Assembly: GCF_001908205.1 (NCBI RefSeq)
Contig: NZ_LGHL01000234.1
Coordinates: forward strand, 1-52,400
Direction: 5' to 3'
Source: Bradyrhizobium sp. NAS80.1
Lineage (GTDB): Bacteria; Pseudomonadota; Alphaproteobacteria; Rhizobiales; Xanthobacteraceae
DNA length: 52,400 nt
Each line of letters begins with the position of its first letter. Position 1 is the stretch's first letter. The position numbers and the translations under genes were made by a program. Below the pieces are notes generated by a model, which made no database searches, was not told the origin of the DNA, and was given only the letters and a program-made list of their open reading frames with translations. Positions 45,577 through 52,303 of the stretch are shown here, in pieces.

Positions 45577-46043
45577 GGCTGTGTGCCTCGGCTCTTGTCA
45601 GTGATTACGGAATGGTCTTGGGAGGTATCAATGTTCCCTCCCCCCTTGTGGGGGAGGGTCAGGGAGGGGGGTAAGCCGCGGGCTCTAGCGGAAGCGGCCT
45701 GGCGGATTGCCTCAACAACTCCCTCGAGATTCGACATCACCTGCTCGTTGGTGAATCGCAGAACTTGAAAGCCCTCGGCGACGAAGAACGCATCGCGCTG
45801 CTGATCTGCCTTTTGCCGTTCTTCAAAATCGTGCGACTCCCCGTCGAGCTCGACGATGAGCTTTGATGAGAAGCACACGAAGTCGGCGACGTAATTTCCG
45901 ATTGGTGTTTGGCGACGAATGCCCACACCATCCATTCGATTGGCCTTCAAGTAGCGCCACAGCAGTGTTTCGGCGCGCGTCATCGCTCGGCGAAGCTGTT
46001 TCGCCCGGCTGCGCTGACGCTCACTCACAACTGCGTGCGGCAT
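45573..46043 (-). CDS. DUF559 PD-(D/E)XK nuclease-like protein
   Basis: 156 aa. It has the very-short-patch-repair-like nuclease fold: LRRAMTRAETLLWRYLKANR, GIRRQTPIGNYVADFVCFSS and LIVELDGESHDFEERQKADQ. The probable metal ligands are Asp54, Glu65 and Asp67, with His71. Homologues are common in alphaproteobacteria; the role is not settled. The gene lies between pheS and pheT. The right inverted repeat (46044-46091) abuts its ATG and supplies the Shine-Dalgarno-like AGGGAGGGGGG. The left repeat (45633-45681) is translated as LPPSLTLPHKGGGN near the C-terminus. The stop overlaps the pheT ATG by four bases. The final 20 residues therefore come from what was probably pheT leader DNA. Confidence 0.88.
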   Translation of the reverse strand: MPHAVVSERQRSRAKQLRRAMTRAETLLWRYLKANRMDGVGIRRQTPIGNYVADFVCFSSKLIVELDGESHDFEERQKADQQRDAFFVAEGFQVLRFTNEQVMSNLEGVVEAIRQAASARARGLPPSLTLPHKGGGNIDTSQDHSVITDKSRGTQP

Positions 46044-46091
46044 CCGCGGCTACCCCCCTCCCTGACCCTCCCCCACAAGGGGGGAGGGAAC
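45633..46091. mobile_element. DUF559 cassette bounded by 48/49-bp inverted repeats
   Basis: The left end (45633-45681, GTTCCCTCCCCCCTTGTGGG onward) and the right end (46044-46091) are reverse complements along their whole length except for one extra base in the left copy. Each end is itself a hairpin (CCCTCCCCC-CTTGTGG-GGGAGGG). The segment between is almost wholly the DUF559 gene. This arrangement between pheS and pheT looks like an inserted mobile unit. I see no obvious target-site duplication: left flank TATCAAT, right flank GGAGAG. Confidence 0.72.
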
Positions 46092-46123
46092 GGAGAGAGC
46101 CTTCGTATGTCCAATCACTGCCA

Positions 46124-47206
46124 TCACGAGCTCAGCCCTCCGGCAAGCGTTGGCACTTCGAGCGGCTTGAAGCCGTAGTGAGACAGCCAGCGGACGTCGC
46201 TGTCGAAGAGCTGGCGCAGGTCGGCGATGCCGTATTTCAGCATGGCGATGCGGTCGATGCCCATGCCCCAGGCAAAGCCCTGGTACTCGTCGGGATCGAT
46301 GCCGCAGGCGCGCAGCACGTTCGGATGCACCATGCCGCAGCCAAGAATCTCAAGCCAGTCCTCGCCCTCGCCGAAGCGAATCTCGCCCTTGTCGCGGCGG
46401 CACTGGATATCGACTTCCAGCGACGGTTCCGTGAACGGGAAGAACGAGGGGCGGAAGCGCATGTTGATGTGGTCGACCTCGAAGAACGCCTTGCAGAACT
46501 CGTGCAGGATCCATTTGAGGTGGCCGAGATGCGAGCTCTTGTCGATGACGAGGCCTTCGACCTGGTGGAATTGCGGCGTGTGGGTCGCGTCAGAATCGAT
46601 GCGGTAGGTGCGCCCCGGGCAGATCACGCGGATCGGCGGCTTCTGGCTCAGCATCGTGCGCACCTGCACCGGCGAGGTGTGGGTCCGCAGCAGCATGCGC
46701 GAGCCGTCCTCCTTCGGATGGAAGAAGAAGGTGTCGTGCATCTCGCGCGCGGGATGGCCTTCGGGGAAGTTCAGCTTGGTGAAGTTGTAGTCGTCGGTCT
46801 CGATATCGGGACCTTCGGCGACCGAGAAACCCATGTCGGCGAAGATCGTCGTCAGTTCGTCCCAGACCTGGCTCAGCGGATGGACGCGGCCGGCCTCGGC
46901 CGGCGCGTCGCGCAGCGGCAGGGTGACGTCGATGGTCTCGGAGGCGAGGCGCGCATCGAGCGCCGCCGACTTCAGCACGTCGCGCTTTGCTGCGAGCGCC
47001 CCGGTGACCTTGTCCTTCGCCTGGTTGATCGCGGCGCCCTGCGTCTTGCGATCGTCGGGCGACATCTTGCCGAGTGTGGCGAGCAGCGCGGAGATCGAAC
47101 CCTTCTTGCCGAGGGCTGCGACGCGCACAGTCTCGAGGGCGGTTTCATCGCCGGCGGCGGCGATCTGGTCGAGGATGGATGTTTCGAGCGTTGCGAGGTC
47201 GGACAC
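46124..47206 (-). CDS. pheS: Phenylalanine-tRNA ligase alpha subunit
   Basis: 360 aa from a GTG at 47206 (VSDLATLETSILDQIAAAGD); an upstream ATG in the same frame adds 20 residues not typical of the family. Class II synthetase catalytic subunit. Motif 2 is HTSPVQVRTMLSQKPPIRVI with GRTYRIDSDATHTPQFHQVE. The motif 3 region is GIDPDEYQGFAWGMGIDRI. The N-terminal coiled coil (GKKGSISALLATLGKMSPDD) binds tRNA. Length is normal. It is separated from pheT by the DUF559 cassette. Confidence 0.96.
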   Translation of the reverse strand: MSDLATLETSILDQIAAAGDETALETVRVAALGKKGSISALLATLGKMSPDDRKTQGAAINQAKDKVTGALAAKRDVLKSAALDARLASETIDVTLPLRDAPAEAGRVHPLSQVWDELTTIFADMGFSVAEGPDIETDDYNFTKLNFPEGHPAREMHDTFFFHPKEDGSRMLLRTHTSPVQVRTMLSQKPPIRVICPGRTYRIDSDATHTPQFHQVEGLVIDKSSHLGHLKWILHEFCKAFFEVDHINMRFRPSFFPFTEPSLEVDIQCRRDKGEIRFGEGEDWLEILGCGMVHPNVLRACGIDPDEYQGFAWGMGIDRIAMLKYGIADLRQLFDSDVRWLSHYGFKPLEVPTLAGGLSS

Positions 47207-47356
47207 AGTCAAATCCCTGCTGCCAAATTCGGCTGGGTTGTCGCCGCCCGAAGGCCGTAACGTCAAGCGAAAAGCCGGTCATTTCGGGCTTGGGAACGGC
47301 TGGGTTGAACCTCGCGCGGGGGCCCGGCACCAAGGGGGATACGAGGAGACTGCGCG

Positions 47357-47762
47357 ATGCTTTCAAGATCCTGTCTGGCCGTTGTGGCCGTCGTTGTATC
47401 GGTCGCCGGCACCCCGGCGTACGCCATGGTTTGCATGGAGAAGTCCATGACGCTGGACGAGGTCGCCGACACCATTAGTGCCCAGAAGGACTGCGATGAA
47501 GGTGTTTCAGGATTGCGAATTGACCGCGAGCGGCGACGTCAAGCTCGGTGCAGCCGTCGAGAAGAAATGCGAGGCGGACTTCATGCCCGGCCTGAACGTT
47601 GCGCAGAAACGCGCTTACCAACGCGAGACGCGCGTCTGCGACCGAAAGTACCGGAATAAATCCGGCACCATGTATCTATCGTTCACGGCATTCTGCCGGG
47701 CGGAGGTTGCCCAGCGTTACTCGCAACGAGCGCTGAAGGCTGCGGGCCGGAAGGCCCGCTAG
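47357..47762 (+). pseudogene. Small exported Cys-containing protein, frame disrupted
   Basis: The first frame opens with a good signal peptide (MLSRSCLAVVAVVVSVAGTP and AYAMVC) and reads on to AQKDCDE. It then becomes random and ends at 47659. A second frame from about 47496 continues as MKVFQDCELTASGDVKLGAA, with VEKKCEADF, RVCDRKYRNKSGTMYLSFTA and FCRAEVAQRYSQRALK to 47762. Together they make one normal small periplasmic protein of about 135 aa with several paired cysteines. One extra base (or two missing) near 47494-47502 separates them. The family is unknown to me. It lies on the opposite strand between pheS and rplT. Confidence 0.65.
47742..47759. terminator. Hairpin at the convergent ends of the small exported gene and rplT
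   Basis: GCGGGCC (47742-47748) and GGCCCGC (47753-47759) pair around GGAA. There is no T-run on either side, so termination is only suggested by position. Confidence 0.45.
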
Positions 47763-47765
47763 CCC

Positions 47766-48125
47766 TTAGGCAGCGAGAGCGGCCTTGGCCTTCTCGGCGA
47801 TTGCCTGGAACGCCGCGGGCTCGCGGATCGCGAGATCCGACAGCACCTTGCGGTCCACGGTGATGCCCGACTTGGCGAGACCGTCGATAAACCGGCTGTA
47901 GGTCAGGCCGAACGGACGGACGGCGGCGTTGAGACGCTGGATCCAGAGCGCGCGGAAGGTGCGCTTGCGGCGCTTGCGGTCGCGGAAGGCGTACTGCTGG
48001 GCCTTCTCCACGGCCGGCTTGGCGGCGCGGATGGTGTTCTTCCGGCGGCCATAGAAACCCTTGGCGGCCTTGTAGACTTTCTTGTGCTTGGCGTGGGCGG
48101 TCACACCGCGTTTGACGCGAGCCAT
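47766..48125 (-). CDS. rplT: 50S ribosomal protein L20
   Basis: 119 aa. A basic 23S rRNA-binding protein needed for early assembly of the large subunit. It begins MARVKRGVTAHAKHKKVYKA with GFYGRRKNTIRAA, then RKRTFRALWIQRLNAAVRPF and GLTYSRFIDGLAKSGITVDR, all characteristic. It follows rpmI by 80 bases on the same strand in the usual infC-rpmI-rplT order. Confidence 0.97.
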   Translation of the reverse strand: MARVKRGVTAHAKHKKVYKAAKGFYGRRKNTIRAAKPAVEKAQQYAFRDRKRRKRTFRALWIQRLNAAVRPFGLTYSRFIDGLAKSGITVDRKVLSDLAIREPAAFQAIAEKAKAALAA

Positions 48126-48205
48126 GACAAAAATCCTTCAGAGATGACTTTGGTTTCGGATTGCCGCGCGAAACGCGGCGCAGATGGCAATGATCAGGGA
48201 CGCGA

Positions 48206-48406
48206 TCAGGCGTTCGGCAAGAAGTACTTCTTGACGTTGTCGCCGTCGGTCTTGAACAGCACGCGGGTGCCGCGGAGCTGACGGATCTGCTTCTTCGTCC
48301 GCTTGATCATGCCGTGACGCTTGCCGCGCTGGGCGTGCATCACTTTGCCGGTGGCAGTCACCTTGAAGCGCTTTTTAGCGCCCGATTTGGTCTTCAGCTT
48401 GGGCAT
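48206..48406 (-). CDS. rpmI: 50S ribosomal protein L35
   Basis: 66 aa. It begins MPKLKTKSGAKKRFKVTATG, then HAQRGKRHGMIKRTKKQIRQ and VKKYFLPNA at the end, as in the family. It lies between infC and rplT. Because an opposite-strand gene separates it from infC, it must have its own promoter in the 273-base gap upstream, where I can make out no clear -35/-10 pair. Confidence 0.97.
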   Translation of the reverse strand: MPKLKTKSGAKKRFKVTATGKVMHAQRGKRHGMIKRTKKQIRQLRGTRVLFKTDGDNVKKYFLPNA

Positions 48407-48679
48407 TTGGCTCTCCTAATGGCCGCAGATATCCGCCCGCGAAGGCGGCTGGCCGTCAAAAATGCTCGTTAGAGCGTTGATTGTGCTCAGGTTTTTACGG
48501 ACTAGCGCGAAACCCGCACGAAACACCGCCACGGCAGCCCTTAATCAGCCGGGCGATGAAGGTTGGGCTTATGACAGAGCGGAAGCGAATTGGCAACGAT
48601 GAACCGCCTGAACCTGCCCGGCGACTATTCGGAGTAGCCACCCTGATATCCAAGCCGCCTCGCCCGGAGCAGGACCGAA

Positions 48680-49096
48680 ATGGCCCATTTTTCAAAATCA
48701 CGCTCCTCTTTGGCTGATCTCGCCCGCCCGCGCCATCTGGCGCTCCTGGCCGTTCTTGCCACGGCCGCGCTGCCCTCGACCGCCGACGCCCGTATGGGCG
48801 GCTATCGTGTGGGCTATGACGGCGTCTGGAATGTCACCTTCGCCACCACCCGCGGCAATTGCCGCTCGGGCTACAGTGTTCCCTTCACCGTGACTGGCGG
48901 CCGCGTTTCGTCCGCCGGCGGCGGTCGGGTTTCCGGCAGGGTCAATCGCGGCGGCGCGGTCGCGGTTCAGGTCTCGGTCGGGGCGTCCCACGCCAGCGGC
49001 GGCGGCCGTCTCGCCGGTGTGACCGGCGCCGGCTACTGGCAGGGCATCATTTCTGGGGACCGCTGCAGCGGCACCTGGTACGCGACGCGGACCTGA
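48680..49096 (+). CDS. Small exported Gly-rich protein of unknown function
   Basis: 138 aa. The N-terminal 39 residues contain a signal sequence (ARPRHLALLAVLATAALPST and ADA). The mature part is Gly/Arg-rich and beta-prone: VWNVTFATTRGNCRSGYSVP, GGRVSGRVNRGGAVAVQVSV and SGDRCSGTWYATRT. The pattern of a beta-sheet sequence with two cysteines that close the domain (GNCRSGY and GDRCSGTW) recurs in small periplasmic rhizobial proteins. No enzyme motif is visible. It lies inside the infC-rpmI cluster on the opposite strand. Confidence 0.78.
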   Translation: MAHFSKSRSSLADLARPRHLALLAVLATAALPSTADARMGGYRVGYDGVWNVTFATTRGNCRSGYSVPFTVTGGRVSSAGGGRVSGRVNRGGAVAVQVSVGASHASGGGRLAGVTGAGYWQGIISGDRCSGTWYATRT

Positions 49097-49102
49097 CACA
49101 CA

Positions 49103-49133
49103 AACGGCCCGCCGGAGATCCGGACGGGCCGTT
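49103..49133. terminator. Bidirectional hairpin between the small exported gene and infC
   Basis: AACGGCCCG (49103-49111) pairs with CGGGCCGTT (49125-49133), extended inside by CCGGA with TCCGG. It lies 6 bases behind the plus-strand stop and 26 behind the infC stop. There is no long T-run, but its place between convergent stops favours a terminator for both. Confidence 0.65.
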
Positions 49134-49159
49134 GAACTCTCAGTCCTGAAGAACCGGCC

Positions 49160-49699
49160 TCAGCGCGGCGCCAGCACCATGACGACCTGACGGCCCTCGA
49201 ACCGCGCGTCCTGCTCGACCTTGGCGAGCTCGGCGACGTCGGTCTTGATCTTGTCGAGCAGCTTGGTGCCGATCTCCTGGTGCGCCATTTCGCGGCCGCG
49301 ATAGCGCAGCGTGATCTTGACCTTGTCGCCCTCTTCGAAGAACCGCTGCATCGCGCGCATCTTCACGTCGTAATCGTGATCGTCGATCATCGGTCGGAGC
49401 TTGATCTCCTTGATCTCGACGGTCTTCTGACGCTTGCGGGCTTCGGCGGCTTTCTTCTGGGCGGAATACTTGTACTTCCCGTAATCCATGATCTTGCAGA
49501 CGGGAGGGCTGGTATTCGGCGAAATCTCGACCAGATCCATGCCGGCTTCCTGGGCCATCCGGATGGCGAGGACGGTCTCGACCGTGCCCTTGTTGTCACC
49601 GGCCTGATCGATCAGCTGGATCTGCGCGTTGCGAATATCATCATTGATGCGCGGCCCGTCTTTGCTGGCAACGGGCGGGGCTTTATTAGGACGGCGAAT
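49160..49699 (-). CDS. infC: Translation initiation factor IF-3
   Basis: 179 aa from a rare ATT start at 49699, reading IRRPNKAPPVASKDGPRIND. The length and start match rhizobial IF-3; no ATG lies near, and the longer frame upstream (to 49972) has no family residues. IF-3 keeps 30S subunits free and checks the start codon. Motifs: NDDIRNAQIQLIDQAGDNKG, MAQEAGMDLVEISPNTSPPV, KIMDYGKYKYSAQKKAAEAR, IKEIKLRPMIDDHDYDVKMR and ITLRYRGREMAHQEIG. The ATT start lets IF-3 repress its own translation. A GGAG lies eight bases upstream. Confidence 0.95.
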   Translation of the reverse strand: MRRPNKAPPVASKDGPRINDDIRNAQIQLIDQAGDNKGTVETVLAIRMAQEAGMDLVEISPNTSPPVCKIMDYGKYKYSAQKKAAEARKRQKTVEIKEIKLRPMIDDHDYDVKMRAMQRFFEEGDKVKITLRYRGREMAHQEIGTKLLDKIKTDVAELAKVEQDARFEGRQVVMVLAPR

Positions 49700-49711
49700 G
49701 GGTGGTTCTCC
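49697..49711 (-). promoter_or_regulatory. infC ribosome binding site with ATT start codon
   Basis: On the minus strand, GGAG (49708-49711) precedes ATT (49697-49699) by eight bases. The ATT start is known in infC of many bacteria and makes translation sensitive to the level of IF-3 itself, which rejects non-canonical starts. Confidence 0.8.
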
Positions 49712-49959
49712 AACGTTGTGAAAGAAGCGGCTATTTTGAAGGAAGATGCGTTTGCCGGCAAGTCGGCAAGCAAGTCGCTGGTGCCGCGATCGAAAAAGCC
49801 TCAAATGCGAGGCATTTTGGTCACGCCTATCAGCACGCTGCTCGACATAGACACCTTGCTTCTGTTCCGCAAGCGTCCCAAAGGGGCCTATGCCGACATG
49901 GGGTTGTGCTGCGGGACACGCCCGAACAGCACAAACCGCACAGCCAGAGTAAACGTTCC

Positions 49960-50772
49960 ATGACCAAGGCAATTCCCGATGCCGTGCTCGACTTCATCGA
50001 TGTGGGTGACGGCCCGTCCGCGCGCCGGATTGCCGTGCGCAGTCGTCGCGGGCAGGGACTTGGGCAGGGACTTGGGCACGGACCTGGGCTGGTCTGGCTC
50101 GGCGGGTTCAAGTCGGACATGCAAGGCACCAAGGCGCTAGCGCTTGACGACTGGGCGGGGAACCACGGCCGTGCCGCAGTCCGGTTCGACTATTCCGGCC
50201 ACGGCGAATCCGGCGGCGATTTCGCCGATGGAACCATCGGACGCTGGCTGGAGGAGAGCGTGGCGGTGTTCGAGCGGTTTTGCAGTGGCCCGCAGGTTCT
50301 GATCGGTTCCTCCATGGGCGGCTGGATGGCGCTGCTGCTCGCGCGCGAGATAAAGAAGCGGACCAGCAAGGCCTCGCTCGCCGGCCTTGTGCTGATCGCA
50401 CCGGCACCCGACTTCACCGAGGAGCTGATGTGGAAGAATTTTTCGCCTGAGGTGAAGAAAGAGATCGAGACCAAAGGCGTCTGGCTGCGGCCCTCGGAAT
50501 ACGGCGACGGCTCGCCCTATCCGATCACGCGGAACCTGATCGAGGAGGGGCGGAACCATTTGCTGCTCGGCAGCGCCATCGATCTCGGCTGCCCGGTCCG
50601 CATCCTGCAAGGTGCGCAGGATCCTGATGTGCCATGGCAGCATGCTTTCGCGCTGACGCACCGGCTGCCGGCCGATGACGTCGTGCTGACCATGATCCAG
50701 GACGGCGACCATCGCCTGTCGCGCCCCCAGGACATCGCGCGCATTCTTGCCGCCGTGGCGGAGATCGGGTGA
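49960..50772 (+). CDS. Alpha/beta hydrolase
   Basis: 270 aa from the ATG at 49960; the frame stays open upstream through infC leader DNA but with no fold residues. The nucleophile elbow is GSSMGGWMALLLA (Ser), with LVWLGGFKSD (oxyanion region), RFDYSGHGESGGDF, and Asp in GAQDPDVPW and His in DGDHRLSRPQD. Near the N-terminus a 12-base tandem repeat encodes GQGLGQGLGHG. Its substrate is unknown. It is divergent from infC with 260 bases between and is followed by a SnoaL-like gene 31 bases later, a likely operon. Confidence 0.9.
   Translation: MTKAIPDAVLDFIDVGDGPSARRIAVRSRRGQGLGQGLGHGPGLVWLGGFKSDMQGTKALALDDWAGNHGRAAVRFDYSGHGESGGDFADGTIGRWLEESVAVFERFCSGPQVLIGSSMGGWMALLLAREIKKRTSKASLAGLVLIAPAPDFTEELMWKNFSPEVKKEIETKGVWLRPSEYGDGSPYPITRNLIEEGRNHLLLGSAIDLGCPVRILQGAQDPDVPWQHAFALTHRLPADDVVLTMIQDGDHRLSRPQDIARILAAVAEIG
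50050..50085 (+). repeat. Three tandem 12-bp units inside the hydrolase gene
   Basis: GGGCAGGGACTT at 50050-50061 and again at 50062-50073, then GGGCACGGACCT at 50074-50085. The units are in frame and give GQGL repeats before the first core strand. Length may vary between strains by slippage. Confidence 0.8.
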
Positions 50773-50803
50773 AGCTGCCCACCAAGAATAGGGAGAACCG
50801 CCG

Positions 50804-51271
50804 ATGACCACCACCGCCATGCTGCGCGCCTTCTGCGACGCGGTCGAGCAGCGCAACGGCAAGGCTTTTGCCGAGCTGTTCACCGAGGACGGCGTCTATC
50901 ACGACGTCTTCTACGGTGCATTCGAGGGCCGCACCAAAATCGCCGCGATGGTCGATGATCGGTTCTATCGCACGGCGACCGATTTCCGCTGGGACATGCA
51001 TGACCCTGTAACCAACGGCACCACGCTCTATGCGCGCTATACCTTCAGCTACCGCTCGACCTTGCCGGAAGCGGGCGGTGCGCGGGCGATGTTCGAAGGC
51101 GTCGCGATCATGACGCTGCGCGACGGCAAGATCGCCGGCTACCACGAGGTCGCCAACACGGCGCCGGCGTTCGTCGATTTGAAGTTTGCGCCGGAGCGGA
51201 TCGCGAAGATCGTCGGCAAGCAGGGCGCCGAGCTGAAGGCGCGGCCGGAGATGAAGCGGCATTTGGGCTAG
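50804..51271 (+). CDS. SnoaL-like / NTF2-fold protein
   Basis: 155 aa. It begins MTTTAMLRAFCDAVEQRNGK and has FAELFTEDGVYHDVFYGAFE, MVDDRFYRTATDFRWDMHDP, RYTFSYRSTLPE and FEGVAIMTLRDGKIAGYHEV. These fit the SnoaL-like/NTF2 fold, a cone with a deep pocket, used by small isomerases and hydratases or as a binding domain. Catalytic residues cannot be assigned. It lies 31 bases behind the hydrolase and probably works with it. Confidence 0.85.
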   Translation: MTTTAMLRAFCDAVEQRNGKAFAELFTEDGVYHDVFYGAFEGRTKIAAMVDDRFYRTATDFRWDMHDPVTNGTTLYARYTFSYRSTLPEAGGARAMFEGVAIMTLRDGKIAGYHEVANTAPAFVDLKFAPERIAKIVGKQGAELKARPEMKRHLG

Positions 51272-51283
51272 GTGTCTCCACGC

Positions 51284-51380
51284 CGTCATTCCGGGGCGCG
51301 ACGAAGTCGCGAGCCCGGAATCCATAACCACGAACGGGAGTATGGATTCCGGGCTCACGCTTCGCGTGCCCCGGAATGAC
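51284..51380. repeat. Dispersed palindromic repeat, family D, copy 4
   Basis: GTCATTCCGGGGCGCGACGA at the left and CTTCGCGTGCCCCGGAATGA at the right pair. Inside, CCGGAATCCATA and TATGGATTCCGG pair. It fills the gap between the convergent SnoaL-like and thioesterase-like genes and could terminate both. Confidence 0.82.
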
Positions 51381-51390
51381 AGCGGAGTGC

Positions 51391-52188
51391 CTACGGCGGC
51401 GGTGGCTTCGCCATCGGCTTGCGTTGCGCCAGCGCCGCGACCGTCGCGGTGCCGATCGGGCCCTGTTCGTCGTAGAGCCAGCATTCGCCGATCGCGACAC
51501 CGTCGGTGGCCTGGTGATTCATCACCTCGAAGCCGATCCAGTTCGTCACGGGCAAGCGGTGTAGATAGATCGTCACGTCGCTGTTGATGTAGCCGAGCCC
51601 CTTGTCGCCGGCATTGGCAAAGGGGCTCGCAAAATCGGCGCCGGTCGCGACATGGACGAATGGCGTCATCCGCACGCCCGCAACGAGCTCGCGCACCTCG
51701 CTCATCCAGAGCCGCCGCGGACCGAGCGAGCCCATATGGCCGACGATCGGTCGTGTCGCCCATTTGCCGTTCATGCCGAGCCTGGGATCGGTGGGCTTGG
51801 GAATGTCGGCCGGCTTCGGCGCATCCCAGTTCGGCGGCGACCACACATTACCGTCCGGATTCTGCGTTCGCCGCAGCAGCTGGCACGAGGCGCGCGCCAT
51901 GCTGACGCCGGCCGAGAAGAATTCCGCCTCGACCACGCGGATGCGCAAGCCGTCGCGGACCAGCCGCGTCGTCACCTCGATCGGCTTGTCGATGGTCGGC
52001 AGCCGGAACATGTCGACGGTGAGCCGCGCCGGCACGAATTCGGGACCGGAATGGCGCTCCTCGATGGCAAAGCCGAGCAGGCCGACAATGACGCGTCCGT
52101 GCAGCGATTTCGGATCCCACGGACCGTTGGCGACTTCCGTCGGGTGGAATGTCTCGCCGTCGCGGGTGAAGAAAGGCATGTTTGTCAT
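51391..52188 (-). CDS. Acyl-CoA thioesterase-like (double hotdog) protein
   Basis: 265 aa from the ATG at 52188 (MTNMPFFTRDGETFHPTEVA). Two hotdog-like halves: GRVIVGLLGFAIEERHSGPE with ARLTVDMFRLPTIDKPIEVT, and PFVHVATGADFASPFAN with GYINSDVTIYLHRLPVTNWI and GVAIGECWLYDEQGPIGTAT. This pattern resembles TesB-like and related acyl-CoA thioesterases that act on short or branched acyl-CoAs. The catalytic residues are not plain, so binding without hydrolysis is possible. It is convergent with the SnoaL-like gene. Confidence 0.8.
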   Translation of the reverse strand: MTNMPFFTRDGETFHPTEVANGPWDPKSLHGRVIVGLLGFAIEERHSGPEFVPARLTVDMFRLPTIDKPIEVTTRLVRDGLRIRVVEAEFFSAGVSMARASCQLLRRTQNPDGNVWSPPNWDAPKPADIPKPTDPRLGMNGKWATRPIVGHMGSLGPRRLWMSEVRELVAGVRMTPFVHVATGADFASPFANAGDKGLGYINSDVTIYLHRLPVTNWIGFEVMNHQATDGVAIGECWLYDEQGPIGTATVAALAQRKPMAKPPPP

Positions 52189-52303
52189 GGCGCGCGACCT
52201 TGAAGGAAGCTGCGGGGAAATCAAGGTCTCCGACCTCATGGTGAGGAGGCACGAGGATCAGGTACGGAGTGCGCGTCCTCACACTCCGCTGTCATCGCCC
52301 GAC

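Noticed and set aside
49700..49972. IF-3 read from an upstream ATG giving 270 aa
   Set aside because: The extra 91 residues show no IF-3 character, and the ATT start at 49699 has a ribosome binding site at the right distance.
50525..51844. 439-aa minus-strand open frame across the hydrolase, SnoaL-like and thioesterase-like genes
   Set aside because: It crosses a family D repeat and shifts through three recognised genes. No homologous motif.
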